Positions 1-9,804 of a stretch of 64,000 bases of DNA are shown piece after piece. The DNA is from Thioploca sp. (GTDB lineage Bacteria > Pseudomonadota > Gammaproteobacteria > Beggiatoales > Beggiatoaceae). How positions within the stretch are numbered: position 1 is the first letter of the stretch; each line of letters begins with the position of its first letter. A program made the translations under genes and the position numbers. Where the stretch lies: the NCBI GenBank assembly GCA_012032555.1, contig JAAUSR010000015.1, positions 35,628-99,627 on the forward strand. The letters are read 5' to 3'. Under the pieces are notes generated by a model. The model was given only the letters and a program-made list of their open reading frames with translations, made no database searches and was not told the origin of the DNA.

Positions 1-1011
1 TAATTTTAAAGTGCGATAGTTTCTAAACGGCGGAAGACCTAACTGTACTCGATAATGACCGCGCCATAATACTTTATTTTCACTAACTTGTGCCGGTAAA
101 CAACGTCGCTCTAAAGCATCTTGCAATGCTTGAATGCCGGTATCGTAAATATATTCTTTGGCATTTTGAGTCAGGGCGACTGATTGTCCATGCTGTCGCC
201 AATGATAAAGTACTTTACGAAGATGTTGTACTTGGGGTTGTAATTCGGCTGCCCGTAAAATCAAATCATAATCCTGGGAACCTTCTAAGCCAATACGTAC
301 CCCTCCTAATTGTTTAAGTAAGGTGCGTCGATAGACCATCAGATGAAATAAGTAATTACCCGATAGTAAAGTTTCTGGTGACCAATCGGGTTTAAATAAA
401 TGTAAAAAACGATAACCATTTGGCGATAAAGTATCTCGATCTGAATAAATGATATCGGTTTGAGGTAAATCGATAATAGTTTTAGCCACCCAGTACAATG
501 CCTCGGATGCGAGACGATCATCATGGTCTAAAAAAACCACGTAATCACCTTGAGCAATAGCAATAGCTTGATTAGTCGCATGACAAATTCCTTGATTGTG
601 AGGTAAACGTAAAATCCGTAACCGCGAATCAGCTTCACCTAATTGTTGTAAACAAGCTAAAGTTTCCGGATTGTCGCTACCATCATCAACTAAACACATT
701 TCCCAATAGGGATAAGCTTGCGTTTGAACGGAATAAACACATTCGCGCAAATAAGTGGGATGGGTATTAAAAACGGGCGTAATAACACTTAACAAGGGAT
801 GATTTAACCAATTTTGGGTATCACGACGTAATTGTTGCCAATCTTGTAAAGTTAAAAAACTATAATGAAATAACCAAGCTTGATATTCTACCCATTCACT
901 ATAAGCCCACCGTTTGAGATCCCTTTCTGTAGGTGTATCGATAAGGATATTATTTTTCTTGGACTGCTTACCCAACAATCTCTGCCAAAAAGTAAGAAAA
1001 TGCATTAACAT
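1..1011 (-). CDS. Family 2 glycosyltransferase, C-terminus beyond window
   Basis: Likely transfers a sugar from a nucleotide-sugar donor during cell-surface polysaccharide or glycan synthesis at the cytoplasmic face. The frame is open to the left edge, so 337 codons are visible and the C-terminus is missing. A GT-A fold begins about residue 76: VITPVFN (76-82), VDDGSDN (108-114) and the metal-binding DXD-like FLDHDD (160-165), followed by GSQDYDLILR, the usual acceptor-side ED-type motif position. The roughly 70 residues before the fold look like a family-specific extension. Two in-frame ATGs (1011 and 1005) compete and neither has a clear Shine-Dalgarno sequence. Acceptor and sugar cannot be told from sequence alone. 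Confidence 0.9.
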   Translation of the reverse strand, partial: MLMHFLTFWQRLLGKQSKKNNILIDTPTERDLKRWAYSEWVEYQAWLFHYSFLTLQDWQQLRRDTQNWLNHPLLSVITPVFNTHPTYLRECVYSVQTQAYPYWEMCLVDDGSDNPETLACLQQLGEADSRLRILRLPHNQGICHATNQAIAIAQGDYVVFLDHDDRLASEALYWVAKTIIDLPQTDIIYSDRDTLSPNGYRFLHLFKPDWSPETLLSGNYLFHLMVYRRTLLKQLGGVRIGLEGSQDYDLILRAAELQPQVQHLRKVLYHWRQHGQSVALTQNAKEYIYDTGIQALQDALERRCLPAQVSENKVLWRGHYRVQLGLPPFRNYRTLKL

Positions 1012-1137
1012 CCATTTTTCCCCAAATTAAACCAGGAAAGAATTATACTCACTTAAACTGAGAAAAGTTTGGATACTTCTTCTCATCTAATTAATCGATG
1101 TTATAATAAACAATGTCTCAATACTGGGAGAGAATTT

Positions 1138-1920
1138 ATGCTAAATGCGGCTTTGAGTGAACCTGAATGGATTCCCCAACTCTCACTTCCTACCCAAGAC
1201 GAGTTACCTTGTGATGACGGCATGCCCATGGAAACTGAACGTCATAAAAAACAAATGGACTTACTTATTTATCCCTTAGAAGCTTGGCTGAATCAACGCG
1301 GTTATGTGGGGGGGAATATGTTTGTCTACTACAGTTTGAAACAAGTTCGTTATCAAGATTTTAAAGGCCCGGATGTCTTTGTGGTTTTAGATGTCCCGCA
1401 TATAGAGCGCAAAAGTTGGGTAGTGTGGGAGGAAGGTAAAAGTCCGGATGTTGTCATTGAATTATTATCAGAAAGTACCGCAGCCTATGATAAAGGTGAA
1501 AAGCAACAGATTTATCAGGATCGGCTAAAGGTTTCAGAATATTACTGGTTTGATCCCTTTGAACCGGAAGATTGGGCTGGTTTTGAACTGAATCGGGGAA
1601 TTTACGAACCCATCTTACCCAATGAAAGTAGTTATTTGATCAGTCAACGATTAAATCTAGCTTTAGTACGTTGGTCAGGTGTTTATGCCGGGGTTGAGAC
1701 AATTTGGTTACGCTGGGCCACTTTGAATGGTGAAGTGTTACCGACCGCTCAAGAAATGAGTGATCTGGAGAACCGCCGAGCGATTTTAGCAGAACAACGA
1801 GCCGATGCAGAAACACAACGAGCGATCTTAGCCGAACAACGAATAGCGGCTGAAGTCGAAGCCCGTCAAGCCGCTGAGGCCGAGCTTGCCAGATTACAAG
1901 CATTATTGGCTAACAAGTAA
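1138..1920 (+). CDS. Uma2-family (DUF820) PD-(D/E)XK-fold protein with coiled-coil tail
   Basis: A 260-residue Uma2/DUF820 protein. The PD-(D/E)XK-like core is visible as GPDVFVVLDV, then VVIELLSEST and the downstream YQDRLKVSEYYWFDPF, all hallmark stretches of the family. The tail (about the last 55 residues) is a charged, alanine-rich coiled coil built on repeats such as AEQRADAETQRA. The frame opens upstream at a TTG (1069), but ATG 1138 is preceded by GGGAGAG at good spacing and matches the paralogue at 8709-9548, so it is preferred. Uma2 proteins are abundant in cyanobacteria and giant sulfur bacteria; nuclease activity is predicted from fold, and the biological role is unknown. Confidence 0.85.
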   Translation: MLNAALSEPEWIPQLSLPTQDELPCDDGMPMETERHKKQMDLLIYPLEAWLNQRGYVGGNMFVYYSLKQVRYQDFKGPDVFVVLDVPHIERKSWVVWEEGKSPDVVIELLSESTAAYDKGEKQQIYQDRLKVSEYYWFDPFEPEDWAGFELNRGIYEPILPNESSYLISQRLNLALVRWSGVYAGVETIWLRWATLNGEVLPTAQEMSDLENRRAILAEQRADAETQRAILAEQRIAAEVEARQAAEAELARLQALLANK

Positions 1921-2009
1921 CCACTAACCATCAACAAGGTATGTTTTTTAGAACGTCGTCTCACTACCATTAACTTAAGGTTGAATTTGTTATATCCGTG
2001 GTGGCATTG

Positions 2010-2042
2010 GAATATAGCCTGGATGAAACGCAGTGGAATCCA
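2010..2042. repeat. Dispersed repeat scrap (copy 1)
   Basis: Contains the 16-base string ATGAAACGCAGTGGAA (2023-2038), which recurs exactly at 3522-3537, also outside genes. It lies in the 400-base gap after the Uma2 gene, a stretch that is otherwise AT-rich and without a convincing ORF. Probably a remnant of a dispersed element. Confidence 0.45.
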
Positions 2043-2328
2043 GTACCACTCCTTAATAAGCGTGTTCGTTACACGCCGGCAGCGAGTTGTTAACTATAAC
2101 ACCAGTTTATTATGTAATAAATAACTGATAATATTCAAATAAAAAAATTTAGTATTTTTACTTCTGGTGATGGATCTATTCTTGTGTTATAATAAAAAAC
2201 TTATGTCAAATTTATAAATGATACACTCAAAAGGTAAGTTATACAAGAAAGTTTATTTAACCCGTTAATAAGCTAAAAAATAGCTTAACTTTTTGACTAA
2301 TTTAAAACTAAACTAGGTGGAGAATATG

Positions 2329-3375
2329 ATGAATACGATAGCTAAAATAGGTACGCCGAATATGAGAGTAAGATTAGTTGCTAGTTTGACGATGTTATCA
2401 TTGAGTAGTGTATTGCCAATTAATATTCAGGCTGCCCCGATCCAAGCCTGGGAAAAAATTGATAAGCCAACTGAAGAAATGAAAAATTGGCCGGCAGATT
2501 CTCAAATTCAAGATGGCGCTAGTGCGGTTGCGCTAGTAAATGGCGGTTTTGAAACCGGTGATTATACTGGGTGGACCTTATTTGAAAGCTCCGGTACTCC
2601 TGATTTTGGTACCTGGGGAATTGCCAGTGATGGGCAAACTGTTAACTACGGGGATTTCGTATTTGATTTTTTTGGTCAGATTGATGTTTCCCAATATTCT
2701 CCTGGGTTGCCACATACCTACACAGCAACAGAAGGAAACTATTTGGCTTTACAGTTGCAAAATGGGCCTGAAACACATCGGTTATCTCAAGATATGACGG
2801 TGAAGACGTGTAATACTCGCACGATTCTCAGTTGGGATATGGAATATTATAATTGGATGGGGGAATTTGTTCCTAGTTATCAGGCTTTATCAGTATACAT
2901 TCGAGATGTTAACACGGATGCCATCTTGAAAACCCTGTTCCAAACAACAGCAGGAATTGATCCTCAAAGTATTCCTATGACCCCTTTTAGTGCAGATATT
3001 TCTGAATTTGCGGGAATGACCGTGCGTCTTGATGTTGAAATGCAAGTGTATGGATTCTATTTTGATGCTGCTTTCGACAACTTTAAAATGGGGTGTGCTA
3101 ATCTAGCCGGCGGCGTAGCATTAACTGCTACCAAAAATGGGAATCAAATTGGCTTAGAATTGACCACCACGAGTGAAATGGATACAGCGAAGTTTCAAAT
3201 CCTCCGAGGTATCAAACTTGATAATGGTGGAACCAAAATAACCCCAGTATGTCACTTTAATAGCGGCCATTCACCGTATATTTGTACTGACAACGTAGTG
3301 GGAAACACCTATCGCGTATTAGAAATAGAAAATGATGGTGATCTCATTGTTTATGATGAAGTAACCCCAGAATAA
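2329..3375 (+). CDS. Secreted protein with carbohydrate-binding-like beta-sandwich domain
   Basis: Unrecognised secreted protein of 348 residues. It starts with a signal peptide: positively charged residues, then a hydrophobic stretch (ASLTMLSLSSVLPI) and a likely AlaXAla-type cleavage near IQAAPIQAW. The mature part opens with VNGGFETGDYTGW, the signature beginning of many jelly-roll/carbohydrate-binding-type modules, and ALQLQNG, then a second beta-rich part ending with paired cysteines. A GTG at 2317 extends the frame but lies inside the ribosome-binding site AGGTGGAG (2315-2322); ATG 2329 (or 2326) is the better start. It stands alone and is followed by a strong terminator. The ligand is unknown. 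Confidence 0.7.
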   Translation: MNTIAKIGTPNMRVRLVASLTMLSLSSVLPINIQAAPIQAWEKIDKPTEEMKNWPADSQIQDGASAVALVNGGFETGDYTGWTLFESSGTPDFGTWGIASDGQTVNYGDFVFDFFGQIDVSQYSPGLPHTYTATEGNYLALQLQNGPETHRLSQDMTVKTCNTRTILSWDMEYYNWMGEFVPSYQALSVYIRDVNTDAILKTLFQTTAGIDPQSIPMTPFSADISEFAGMTVRLDVEMQVYGFYFDAAFDNFKMGCANLAGGVALTATKNGNQIGLELTTTSEMDTAKFQILRGIKLDNGGTKITPVCHFNSGHSPYICTDNVVGNTYRVLEIENDGDLIVYDEVTPE

Positions 3376-3431
3376 CAGCGGCTAGCTGAAAACATTTCAT
3401 CTTAACAGGAAATAACTGTTAAGAGTAAAAT

Positions 3432-3479
3432 AAACCCTGAAGATTAATTAGCCCGGTGCTGACTTCTTCGGGGTTTTTT
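3432..3479 (+). terminator. Rho-independent terminator
   Basis: An 11-bp stem (AAACCCTGAAG at 3432-3442 with CTTCGGGGTTT at 3466-3476, one G-T pair) runs into a T-tract. It lies 57 bases after the secreted-protein gene and should end its transcript. Confidence 0.85.
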
Positions 3480-3514
3480 ATATTAATTTTGCTTCACCTC
3501 GATTTAGCTGTGCT

Positions 3515-3540
3515 TCATTCAATGAAACGCAGTGGAACCT
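3515..3540. repeat. Dispersed repeat scrap (copy 2)
   Basis: Second exact copy of the 16-base string found at 2023-2038 (here 3522-3537). The surrounding gap 3480-3980 holds no convincing gene; an 84-codon frame there has no recognisable start or homology. Confidence 0.4.
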
Positions 3541-3982
3541 GAAATTATGATTCTTCATCTCCCCAATTCCCATACTTCTCTTCATTGAATGCAAGCTACC
3601 GGCTACTATCTTGCTAAGTCATTGTCAGATTAGTGCCTAACGCTGAGGCAATCGCCTTCTACTCGTATATTGGCGCAAAAAAAAAGCAGTATCTAATATA
3701 CTCTAAAGATACGCAGTCATTTTTTTTTGATAAAGTTGGTAAAATTAATTATTCTAACATTAAGAAATTTATGCGCGTAGCGCGTTCCCACTTCCGGGAT
3801 AAAGATCCCCTACTAGGTAAAAATACGAGTATGATAAACTATATAGCAAAGTGGGTGCGAATAGGAAAGGTTGTTTTATATTGGTAGCGAAATCAAAGTT
3901 TAGTGTGTGCAACTTGCCCTATTTATTAGAAGAAACTGGCAAGCTTGTTAAACGCATTGTAATTTAAGGAGAAGTAATTTTT

Positions 3983-4378
3983 ATGAAATCCCTTGCTTTA
4001 CCTAGGAAAGTGGTGTTTCTATTGTTCGGTGGATTAGTAATAAGCTATGTTGGAATCTCACCGGTTCTAGCTGGTGACTGTGAGCCCAAAGATGCTGCAG
4101 CGTTGGATGGCTGCAAAGATAAAGCGGTAAAAGCGACCGGTCCGCGAGTGCCGATGGATAAGGTACCTGAATATTATGCCCTGGCTGATCCGAGTTTCAC
4201 TGGGGGTGAAGGAACACAAGACTACATGCAAATTGGTGATGCTCAAGTTATTCTTCATCTCAAGGATGAAGTGCAATGTCCAGATAAAATTGAAGTATCA
4301 GGCACCTTGAAACAGCAGGAACTTGAAAAAAATAAAGCCTGGCTGATTGAGGTAAAAGAATTTAAATGTGTCAAATGA
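3983..4378 (+). CDS. Small secreted protein, unknown function
   Basis: A 131-residue exported protein of no family that I recognise. It has a lysine/arginine-rich start, a hydrophobic core (VVFLLFGGLVISYVGIS) and a cleavage-like site near VLAGD. The mature part has four cysteines, at CEPKD, DGCKDK, VQCPD and the C-terminal FKCVK, which could form two disulfides in the periplasm. The C-terminal half (AQVILHLKDEVQCPDKIEVSG) suggests a small beta-barrel. Start is set by AAGGAGAAG at 3967-3975. It is convergent with acnB, and a long hairpin lies between them. Confidence 0.7.
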   Translation: MKSLALPRKVVFLLFGGLVISYVGISPVLAGDCEPKDAAALDGCKDKAVKATGPRVPMDKVPEYYALADPSFTGGEGTQDYMQIGDAQVILHLKDEVQCPDKIEVSGTLKQQELEKNKAWLIEVKEFKCVK

Positions 4379-4416
4379 TAAATTTTAATCTATTTAGGTT
4401 GAAGGCAACTGATTCA

Positions 4417-4483
4417 TCACTACCATCAGGAGTCAATACTTTAGCTGTTAATAGTCGTACTCATGGTTTGACTCCGGTAGTGA
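4417..4483. terminator. Long interrupted hairpin between convergent genes
   Basis: TCACTACC (4417-4424) and GGAGTCAA (4429-4436) pair with TTGACTCC (4468-4475) and GGTAGTGA (4476-4483), giving 16 paired bases with a four-base bulge and a 31-base loop. It is followed by AAAAATTTT. Position between the secreted-protein gene (+) and acnB (-) fits a bidirectional terminator. Confidence 0.6.
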
Positions 4484-4493
4484 CTGAAAAATT

Positions 4494-7063
4494 TTAAGCT
4501 GCTACGATGGGAATCACTTTACCCCCCACGGTTTGGGCAGCTTGCTGGTAAGCTTTAATCTCATGAAAGTTAAGATAACGGTAAATGTTGTCGGCGAAGG
4601 AGACAATTTTTTCTGCTTGTTGTTGGTATTCTGCTAGAGTGGGTAGATAACCCAGTTTAGCACTGATAGCGGCAAGTTCAGCCGATGCTAAGTAAACACG
4701 CGCATTTTTTCCCAGTCGATTAGGAAAGTTTCGAGTCGAAGTTGAAACCACAGTAGCACCTTCTTTTACTCGCGCTTGGTTACCCATACATAAGGAGCAA
4801 CCCGGTACTTCAGTGCGGGCACCGATTTTACCAAAAATGGAATAAATACCTTCTTGCACTAATTGATGCTGATCCATTCGAGTAGGTGGTGCTATCCATA
4901 AGCAAGTGGGAAGATTGTCTACGGTTTCCAAAATTTTACCGGCCGCGCGGTAATGGCCAATATTAGTCATACAAGAACCAATGAAAACTTCATCAATTTT
5001 ATCACCCCTGACTTGAGATAATGGTTTGATATCATCGGGATCATTGGGACATGCTAATAGCGGTTCGGTAATCTCATTAAGATTAATTTCAATGATTTGG
5101 GTATATTGGGCATCGGCATCCGGTTCCAATAATACCGGTTGGTTTAACCATTCCTCCATGGCGGCAATGCGGCGTTGTAAAGTCCGAACGTCGCCGTAAC
5201 CTTCGCTAATCATCCATCTGAGTAAGGTTACGTTAGAATTGAGGTATTCAATAATCGGCTCTTTATCTAGACGAATCGTACAACCATTGGCGGAGCGTTC
5301 AGCAGAAGCATCAGCGAATTCAAAAGCTTGTTCAACTTTTAACTGAGGTAATCCTTCAATTTCTAATACGCGTCCAGAGAAAACATTTTTCTTGTTCGCT
5401 TTAGCTATAGTTAATAGACCTTGTTGAATAGCCACATAGGGAATTGCATTGACTAAATCACGTAAAGTAATGCCGGGCTGAATTGCTCCTTTAAAGCGCA
5501 CCAGTACGGATTCTGGCATATCCAATGGCATTACCCCCAAGGCAGCAGCAAAAGCAACTAATCCCGAACCAGCTGGAAAACTAATCCCAAGGGGAAAGCG
5601 AGTATGAGAATCCGCACCGGTACCAACGGTATCTGGCAAAATCATGCGGTTAAGCCATGAATGGATAATACCATCACCCGGCCTTAGGGAAATTCCCGCA
5701 CGTGTGCGAATAAAGTCAGGTAATTCATGCTGTAATTTAATATCAACCGGTTTGGGATAAGCAGCAGTGTGACAAAAACTTTGCATAACCAAATCAGCAG
5801 AAAAACCTAAACAAGCCAATTCTTGTAGTTCATCACGAGTCATTGCACCGGTGGTATCTTGAGAACCAACAGTAGTCATCTTAGGTTCACAGTAAGTGCC
5901 CGGACGAATACCGTTGATACCACAGGCTTTGCCTACCATTTTTTGTGCTAAAGTAAAACCTTTGCCGGTGTCAGTCGGTGATTGTGGACGGATAAACAGA
6001 CTAGAGGGTGCTAAATTTAGGGTTTGACAGGTTTTATCCGTTAAACTGCGCCCAATAATCAAGGGAATACGCCCACCAGCGCGGATTTCATCCGGTAGGG
6101 TTGTTGGACGCAGCTCAAATTGACTAACCTCTTGATTATTACCATTAACGATGCGGCCTTGATAAGGGTAAATGGTGATGATATCACCACTATTTAAAGT
6201 AGTCACATCACATTCGATGGGAAGTGCTCCAGAATCTTCTGCGGTATTGAAAAAAATCGGCGCAATTTTACCGCCTAAAATAATTCCACCTTGACGTTTA
6301 TTGGGAACATAAGGAATATCTTTACCCAGATGCCATAATACCGAATTAATAGCGGACTTGCGAGAGGAACCGGTACCCACCACATCACCCACATAGGCGA
6401 GTGGATGACCTTGTTGTTTAAGCGCCGCTAGGGTTTCTAAAGCACCCGGTAATCGGTTTATCAGCATGGCTTGAGCATGTAGAGGAATATCTGGACGACT
6501 CCACGCTTCTGATGCCGGTGATAAGTCATCGGTATTGGTTTCCCCAGAGACTTTGAATACAGTTACCGTCATGGCTTCTGGCAAAGCGGGTTTAGTCGTG
6601 AACCATTTACCTTCTGCCCAAGCGGTAAGAACTTGTTGTGCCCATAGATTGTGTTTGGCTTTAACTACAACATCATGGTAAGCATCAAACATTAAGAGTG
6701 TTTGTGATAAAGCTTTGGCAGCAATCGGAGCCAGGGGTTCATTATCAAGTAGCTCAATTAATGGTTGGATGTTGTAACCACCTAACATGGTGCCTAATAA
6801 TTCAGTCGCTTGAACTGGGGTTATTACTGGACAAGTCACCTGTGCTTTAGCGACGGCGGCTAAAAACTCGCCTTGACATAAGCAGCTGGATCAACACCTG
6901 GTGGAACGCGGTGCGTTAGTAAGTCAACTAATTGCTTTTCTTCACCCGGGGGTGGATTTTTAAGTAACACTACCAAGGTAGCTACCTGCTCGGCATTGAG
7001 GGGTAAAGGGGGAATTCCTTGGTTAGTACGTTCCTCAACCTGTTGTCTATAAGTATCTAACAT
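4494..7063 (-). CDS. acnB: Aconitate hydratase B (one frameshift)
   Basis: Aconitase B, the TCA-cycle enzyme that isomerises citrate to isocitrate via a [4Fe-4S] cluster; also acts on 2-methylisocitrate in many bacteria. Across the shift it codes about 856 residues, normal for AcnB. The N-terminal helical HEAT-like part and swivel precede the cluster domain; cluster cysteines lie in [11 protein letters not shown] and [10 protein letters not shown], and GTGSSRKSA is present. Start ATG 7063 (MLDTYRQQV) has GGAG upstream; a TTG at 7090 only extends the frame. The reading frame shifts at the T5 run (6862-6866 on the plus strand): one extra T restores the frame through [10 protein letters not shown]. 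Downstream it converges on the small secreted-protein gene. Confidence 0.95.
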
Positions 7064-7229
7064 TGTTTTCTTCTCCATATTACCTATCAAAATAGGTCAG
7101 TACTAACAACTTAATCATCAAATGAGAAAGTAGTTTAACGTAAATTTGATAGCGTTAAATACGTTGCATTGCAAAAAAAAGTATCATGGATGAACTTCGA
7201 GTATAGTTAATCCTTAATACACCACTCAC

Positions 7230-7985
7230 TCAAGCAGTGAATACTCTCCCAACTTGTAAATAAAGATCCCAAGTAATTGGTTTTGAAATAGAATGCTTAT
7301 CCCACATGCGTTGAAGAATTGGTTCGATCAACGTCACTGGATTGCTATTATTAGCGGTAATAAATTTTTGAACACTTGACCAAGTATTCAAATAACCGAT
7401 TAACTCGGGTAAAGACCATAATAATTGCATTTTAAAACGAGGCGTTGGAATGATTTGAAAAGGAAAAGGAATATTTTGATAAGCATCATCTAAATGTTTT
7501 CTGGCTGGGTCCCAATACTGACCTAAAGTATTAGTATATAATTCACGAATTATTTCGTCTATTACTGGTGAAACGGTAAGCAACCCATAACCCCAAATGG
7601 CAACAATAGCCTCGTCGCGGGCTACCCGATAAACTTCTCGATAAAATGCTTCGATATTAAACCAATGAATGGCTTGCGCAACCGTAATTAAATCAACTGA
7701 ATGAGAAGGTAATCCTGAATTCTCAGCCGTGGCTAGACGATATTCCAAGTTAGGAAGTGATTGAGCAACCGCTAGTTGAGGGGTACTCGCATCGGTAGCG
7801 ATTACTTTATCAAAGAAAATAGCCAATTGAGTCGCAACTTGACCATTTCCGGTACCACAATCCCAAGCTAACCGGTGGTGTTTAATTATTCTCTGCAATA
7901 GTTGGTATAGTGTTTGAGGATATTGGGGACGATATTGAGCATAAGCCGCTGCTTGTTGAGAAAAATTATCTTTCCAATTAATCAT
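7230..7985 (-). CDS. Class I SAM-dependent methyltransferase
   Basis: A 251-residue Rossmann-fold methyltransferase. Motif I is LAWDCGTGNGQVA (about residues 39-51), with the acidic ATDAS after strand 2, and LITVAQAIHWFN at motif IV/post-I. This combination, with a SAQAIHWF-like strand, is seen in the Methyltransf_11 proteins related to trans-aconitate methyltransferase and eukaryotic TMT1-like enzymes. A nearby acnB makes an aconitate-related substrate tempting but this is only an inference from neighbourhood. Both are transcribed leftward but separated by 166 bases, so they need not share an operon. Confidence 0.85.
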   Translation of the reverse strand: MINWKDNFSQQAAAYAQYRPQYPQTLYQLLQRIIKHHRLAWDCGTGNGQVATQLAIFFDKVIATDASTPQLAVAQSLPNLEYRLATAENSGLPSHSVDLITVAQAIHWFNIEAFYREVYRVARDEAIVAIWGYGLLTVSPVIDEIIRELYTNTLGQYWDPARKHLDDAYQNIPFPFQIIPTPRFKMQLLWSLPELIGYLNTWSSVQKFITANNSNPVTLIEPILQRMWDKHSISKPITWDLYLQVGRVFTA

Positions 7986-8025
7986 GGGTGGATGACGTTA
8001 TTGTTAAGCTACTTTAGGTAGGCTT

Positions 8026-8667
8026 CTATTCCTCTCCGGTTAAATAAATAATTTTTCTGCCTTCAGTTTTAAAATAAGCTTGTTGTTCTAAAAAATCAAA
8101 AACGGCTTGCTCATGATTGGGCAATTTATTTCTGCAAAAAGCTCTAATATCATTTAATAAAGCGGCTTTCTTAGCCGGACGACTCTTGAGCGCACCCTTC
8201 TTAGAGAAATATTCTTTAGCAATCAGGGCTATCTTTTGTGGTATATCATCTATTGTGGTTAAATCTAAAATAATGGGCTCATTGGTCGGCTTATTACCAA
8301 TACGTTGAGCTTTACAGCCTTGCTGAATGAGCAAATTTACCGCGTGATCTAAATCAGTATCGTTGGAAACAATAAGATATTCAGTCTGTTCAACCGACAT
8401 TTGTGCAGATAATCTCCCCGCATAAAAACACAATCCAAAATCGGCGGCATTTTTCCCATTTTTCTGCATTCCTATAAATTCTAAGCGTTTATGATAAATG
8501 GGGTTAGCTAACAACAGTGCTAAATTAAGTGAAATTTTTGGCGGTTGGCTACCATAGCAAACAATAATTCTAGCATATCTTTCTAAATTTTGAGCGAGTT
8601 GTTCAATTTGGTTCGGACAATTATCCAAATCTATCAGCAATACACTTTCATTTTCGACATTACACAT
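8026..8667 (-). CDS. NYN/PIN-like domain protein
   Basis: A 213-residue protein whose first 130 residues resemble NYN/PIN-like ribonuclease domains. The first strand carries VLLIDLDNCP with the expected acidic residues; NAADFGLCFYAGRL and LIVSNDTDLDHAVNLL supply the other conserved aspartates. The C-terminal part is basic (KSRPAKKAALLNDIRAF) and may bind nucleic acid or act as a winged-helix-like module. It resembles single-gene PIN-like proteins often found in defence or RNA-processing settings. It lies 41 bases downstream of the second Uma2 gene on the same strand, so co-transcription of two nuclease-fold genes is possible. Activity is predicted only. Confidence 0.75.
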   Translation of the reverse strand: MCNVENESVLLIDLDNCPNQIEQLAQNLERYARIIVCYGSQPPKISLNLALLLANPIYHKRLEFIGMQKNGKNAADFGLCFYAGRLSAQMSVEQTEYLIVSNDTDLDHAVNLLIQQGCKAQRIGNKPTNEPIILDLTTIDDIPQKIALIAKEYFSKKGALKSRPAKKAALLNDIRAFCRNKLPNHEQAVFDFLEQQAYFKTEGRKIIYLTGEE

Positions 8668-8708
8668 TTCTTTTCCATCGTTCTTTTTTTAATTCCCAAA
8701 TGGGTACT

Positions 8709-9548
8709 TTACTTATTTTTTTCCGCTAGCAATGCTTTTAAACGAGCCATTTCTGCTTCAGCAGCTTCAGCGCGTTGGCGTTCCAAATCGGCTCGATGAG
8801 TTGCCGTTTGAGCCAATTGTTCTGCTACCTCAGCCCGTTGTTCTGCTACCTCAGCTCGTTGTTCTGCTACCTTAGCACGTTGTGCTTCTAAGCCAGCCCG
8901 TCGAGTTTGGGCTTCTTCTGGCAGTAATAATAATTCGCCAGCTAAGGTTGTCCAACGCAACCAAACTGTTTCAATTCCGTGATAAGTCCCTGACCAACGG
9001 ACTAAGGCTAATTCCAATCGCTGGCTTACCAAGCGTTCATTTTCAACCGGTAAGGATTCATAGTAGCCACCACTTAGTTTGAAACCCGCCCAATCATTTG
9101 GATTAAACGGATCAAACCAGAAATATTCAGCAACTTTTAAGCGATCTTGGTAAAGCATTTTCTTGTCAGTTTTATCGAATTTAGCCGTACTTTCCGATAA
9201 TAATTCAATAACGACATCCGGCGTTTTACCTTCTTCCCAAACGACCCAACTTTTGCGCTCCTTAGTTGGTACATCTAACACGACAAAGACATCCGGGCCC
9301 TTAAAATCTTGGTAACGTTTCTGTTGTGAACTGTAATAAATAAACATGTTTCCGTTCACATAACCACTTCCTTGTTGTCGCAACCGAGACTCTAAGGTAT
9401 AAATCAATAAATCCATTTGTTTTTTATGTCGTTCGGTTTCCATCGGAACACCATCATCACTAGGCAATTCGTCTTGGGTCGGTAAGGAAAAGTTTGGTAA
9501 TAAGGTTAATTCAGTTAAAGGGTAAGTTGACATAATCAATTCACTCAT
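8709..9548 (-). CDS. Uma2-family (DUF820) protein with heptad-repeat tail, paralogue
   Basis: Paralogue of the gene at 1138-1920, sharing SLPTQDELPSDDG-type N-terminal sequence, ETERHKKQMDLLIY, KGPDVFVVLDVP, VVIELLSEST and the YFWFDPF strand of the PD-(D/E)XK-like core. The tail differs: a longer coiled coil with in-register seven-residue repeats AEQRAEV, encoded by 21-bp tandem DNA repeats. Two possible starts (9548 and 9533) have only weak ribosome-binding sites. Function is unknown; the tail suggests oligomerisation. The NYN/PIN-like gene follows at 41 bases. Confidence 0.85.
   Translation of the reverse strand: MSELIMSTYPLTELTLLPNFSLPTQDELPSDDGVPMETERHKKQMDLLIYTLESRLRQQGSGYVNGNMFIYYSSQQKRYQDFKGPDVFVVLDVPTKERKSWVVWEEGKTPDVVIELLSESTAKFDKTDKKMLYQDRLKVAEYFWFDPFNPNDWAGFKLSGGYYESLPVENERLVSQRLELALVRWSGTYHGIETVWLRWTTLAGELLLLPEEAQTRRAGLEAQRAKVAEQRAEVAEQRAEVAEQLAQTATHRADLERQRAEAAEAEMARLKALLAEKNK
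8820..8883 (-). repeat. 21-bp tandem repeat encoding coiled-coil heptads
   Basis: Three near-identical 21-base units (TTCTGCTACCTCAGCCCGTT and variants) within the Uma2 gene encode AEQRAEV heptads. Such repeats can change copy number by slippage without breaking the frame, varying tail length. Confidence 0.8.
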
Positions 9549-9804
9549 GATCTAAACTTGGGGTTATTGTAAGCTAAATTCGACGATAGGGACAGATTAT
9601 GCTTTGCCATAAAGAATAAAGCCAAGTTGGTTTCTTACCTTGCACACACCCGATCTAGCTACTCGACTGTTTTGCAATGAAGGTGGATTCGATGAGCACA
9701 GATGCCAAAAATGAGTTTTCCTAGTCTGGTGCTTGACGGCTAAAATTGATAACTTAACAGAAAACATCTATGATTAGAATATTTCTAAAGAAAGGTATCT
9801 TGGC

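Noticed and set aside
3633..3887. 84-codon ORF
   Set aside because: It begins at a GTG without a ribosome-binding site, in AT-rich, repeat-bearing sequence, and shows no recognisable motif.
6862..6866. Programmed frameshift in acnB
   Set aside because: There is no slippery heptamer or nearby stimulatory structure, and the same kind of break affects many unrelated genes.
6860..7090. Separate small gene upstream of acnB
   Set aside because: Its sequence is the normal N-terminus of AcnB; one missing T splits the gene.
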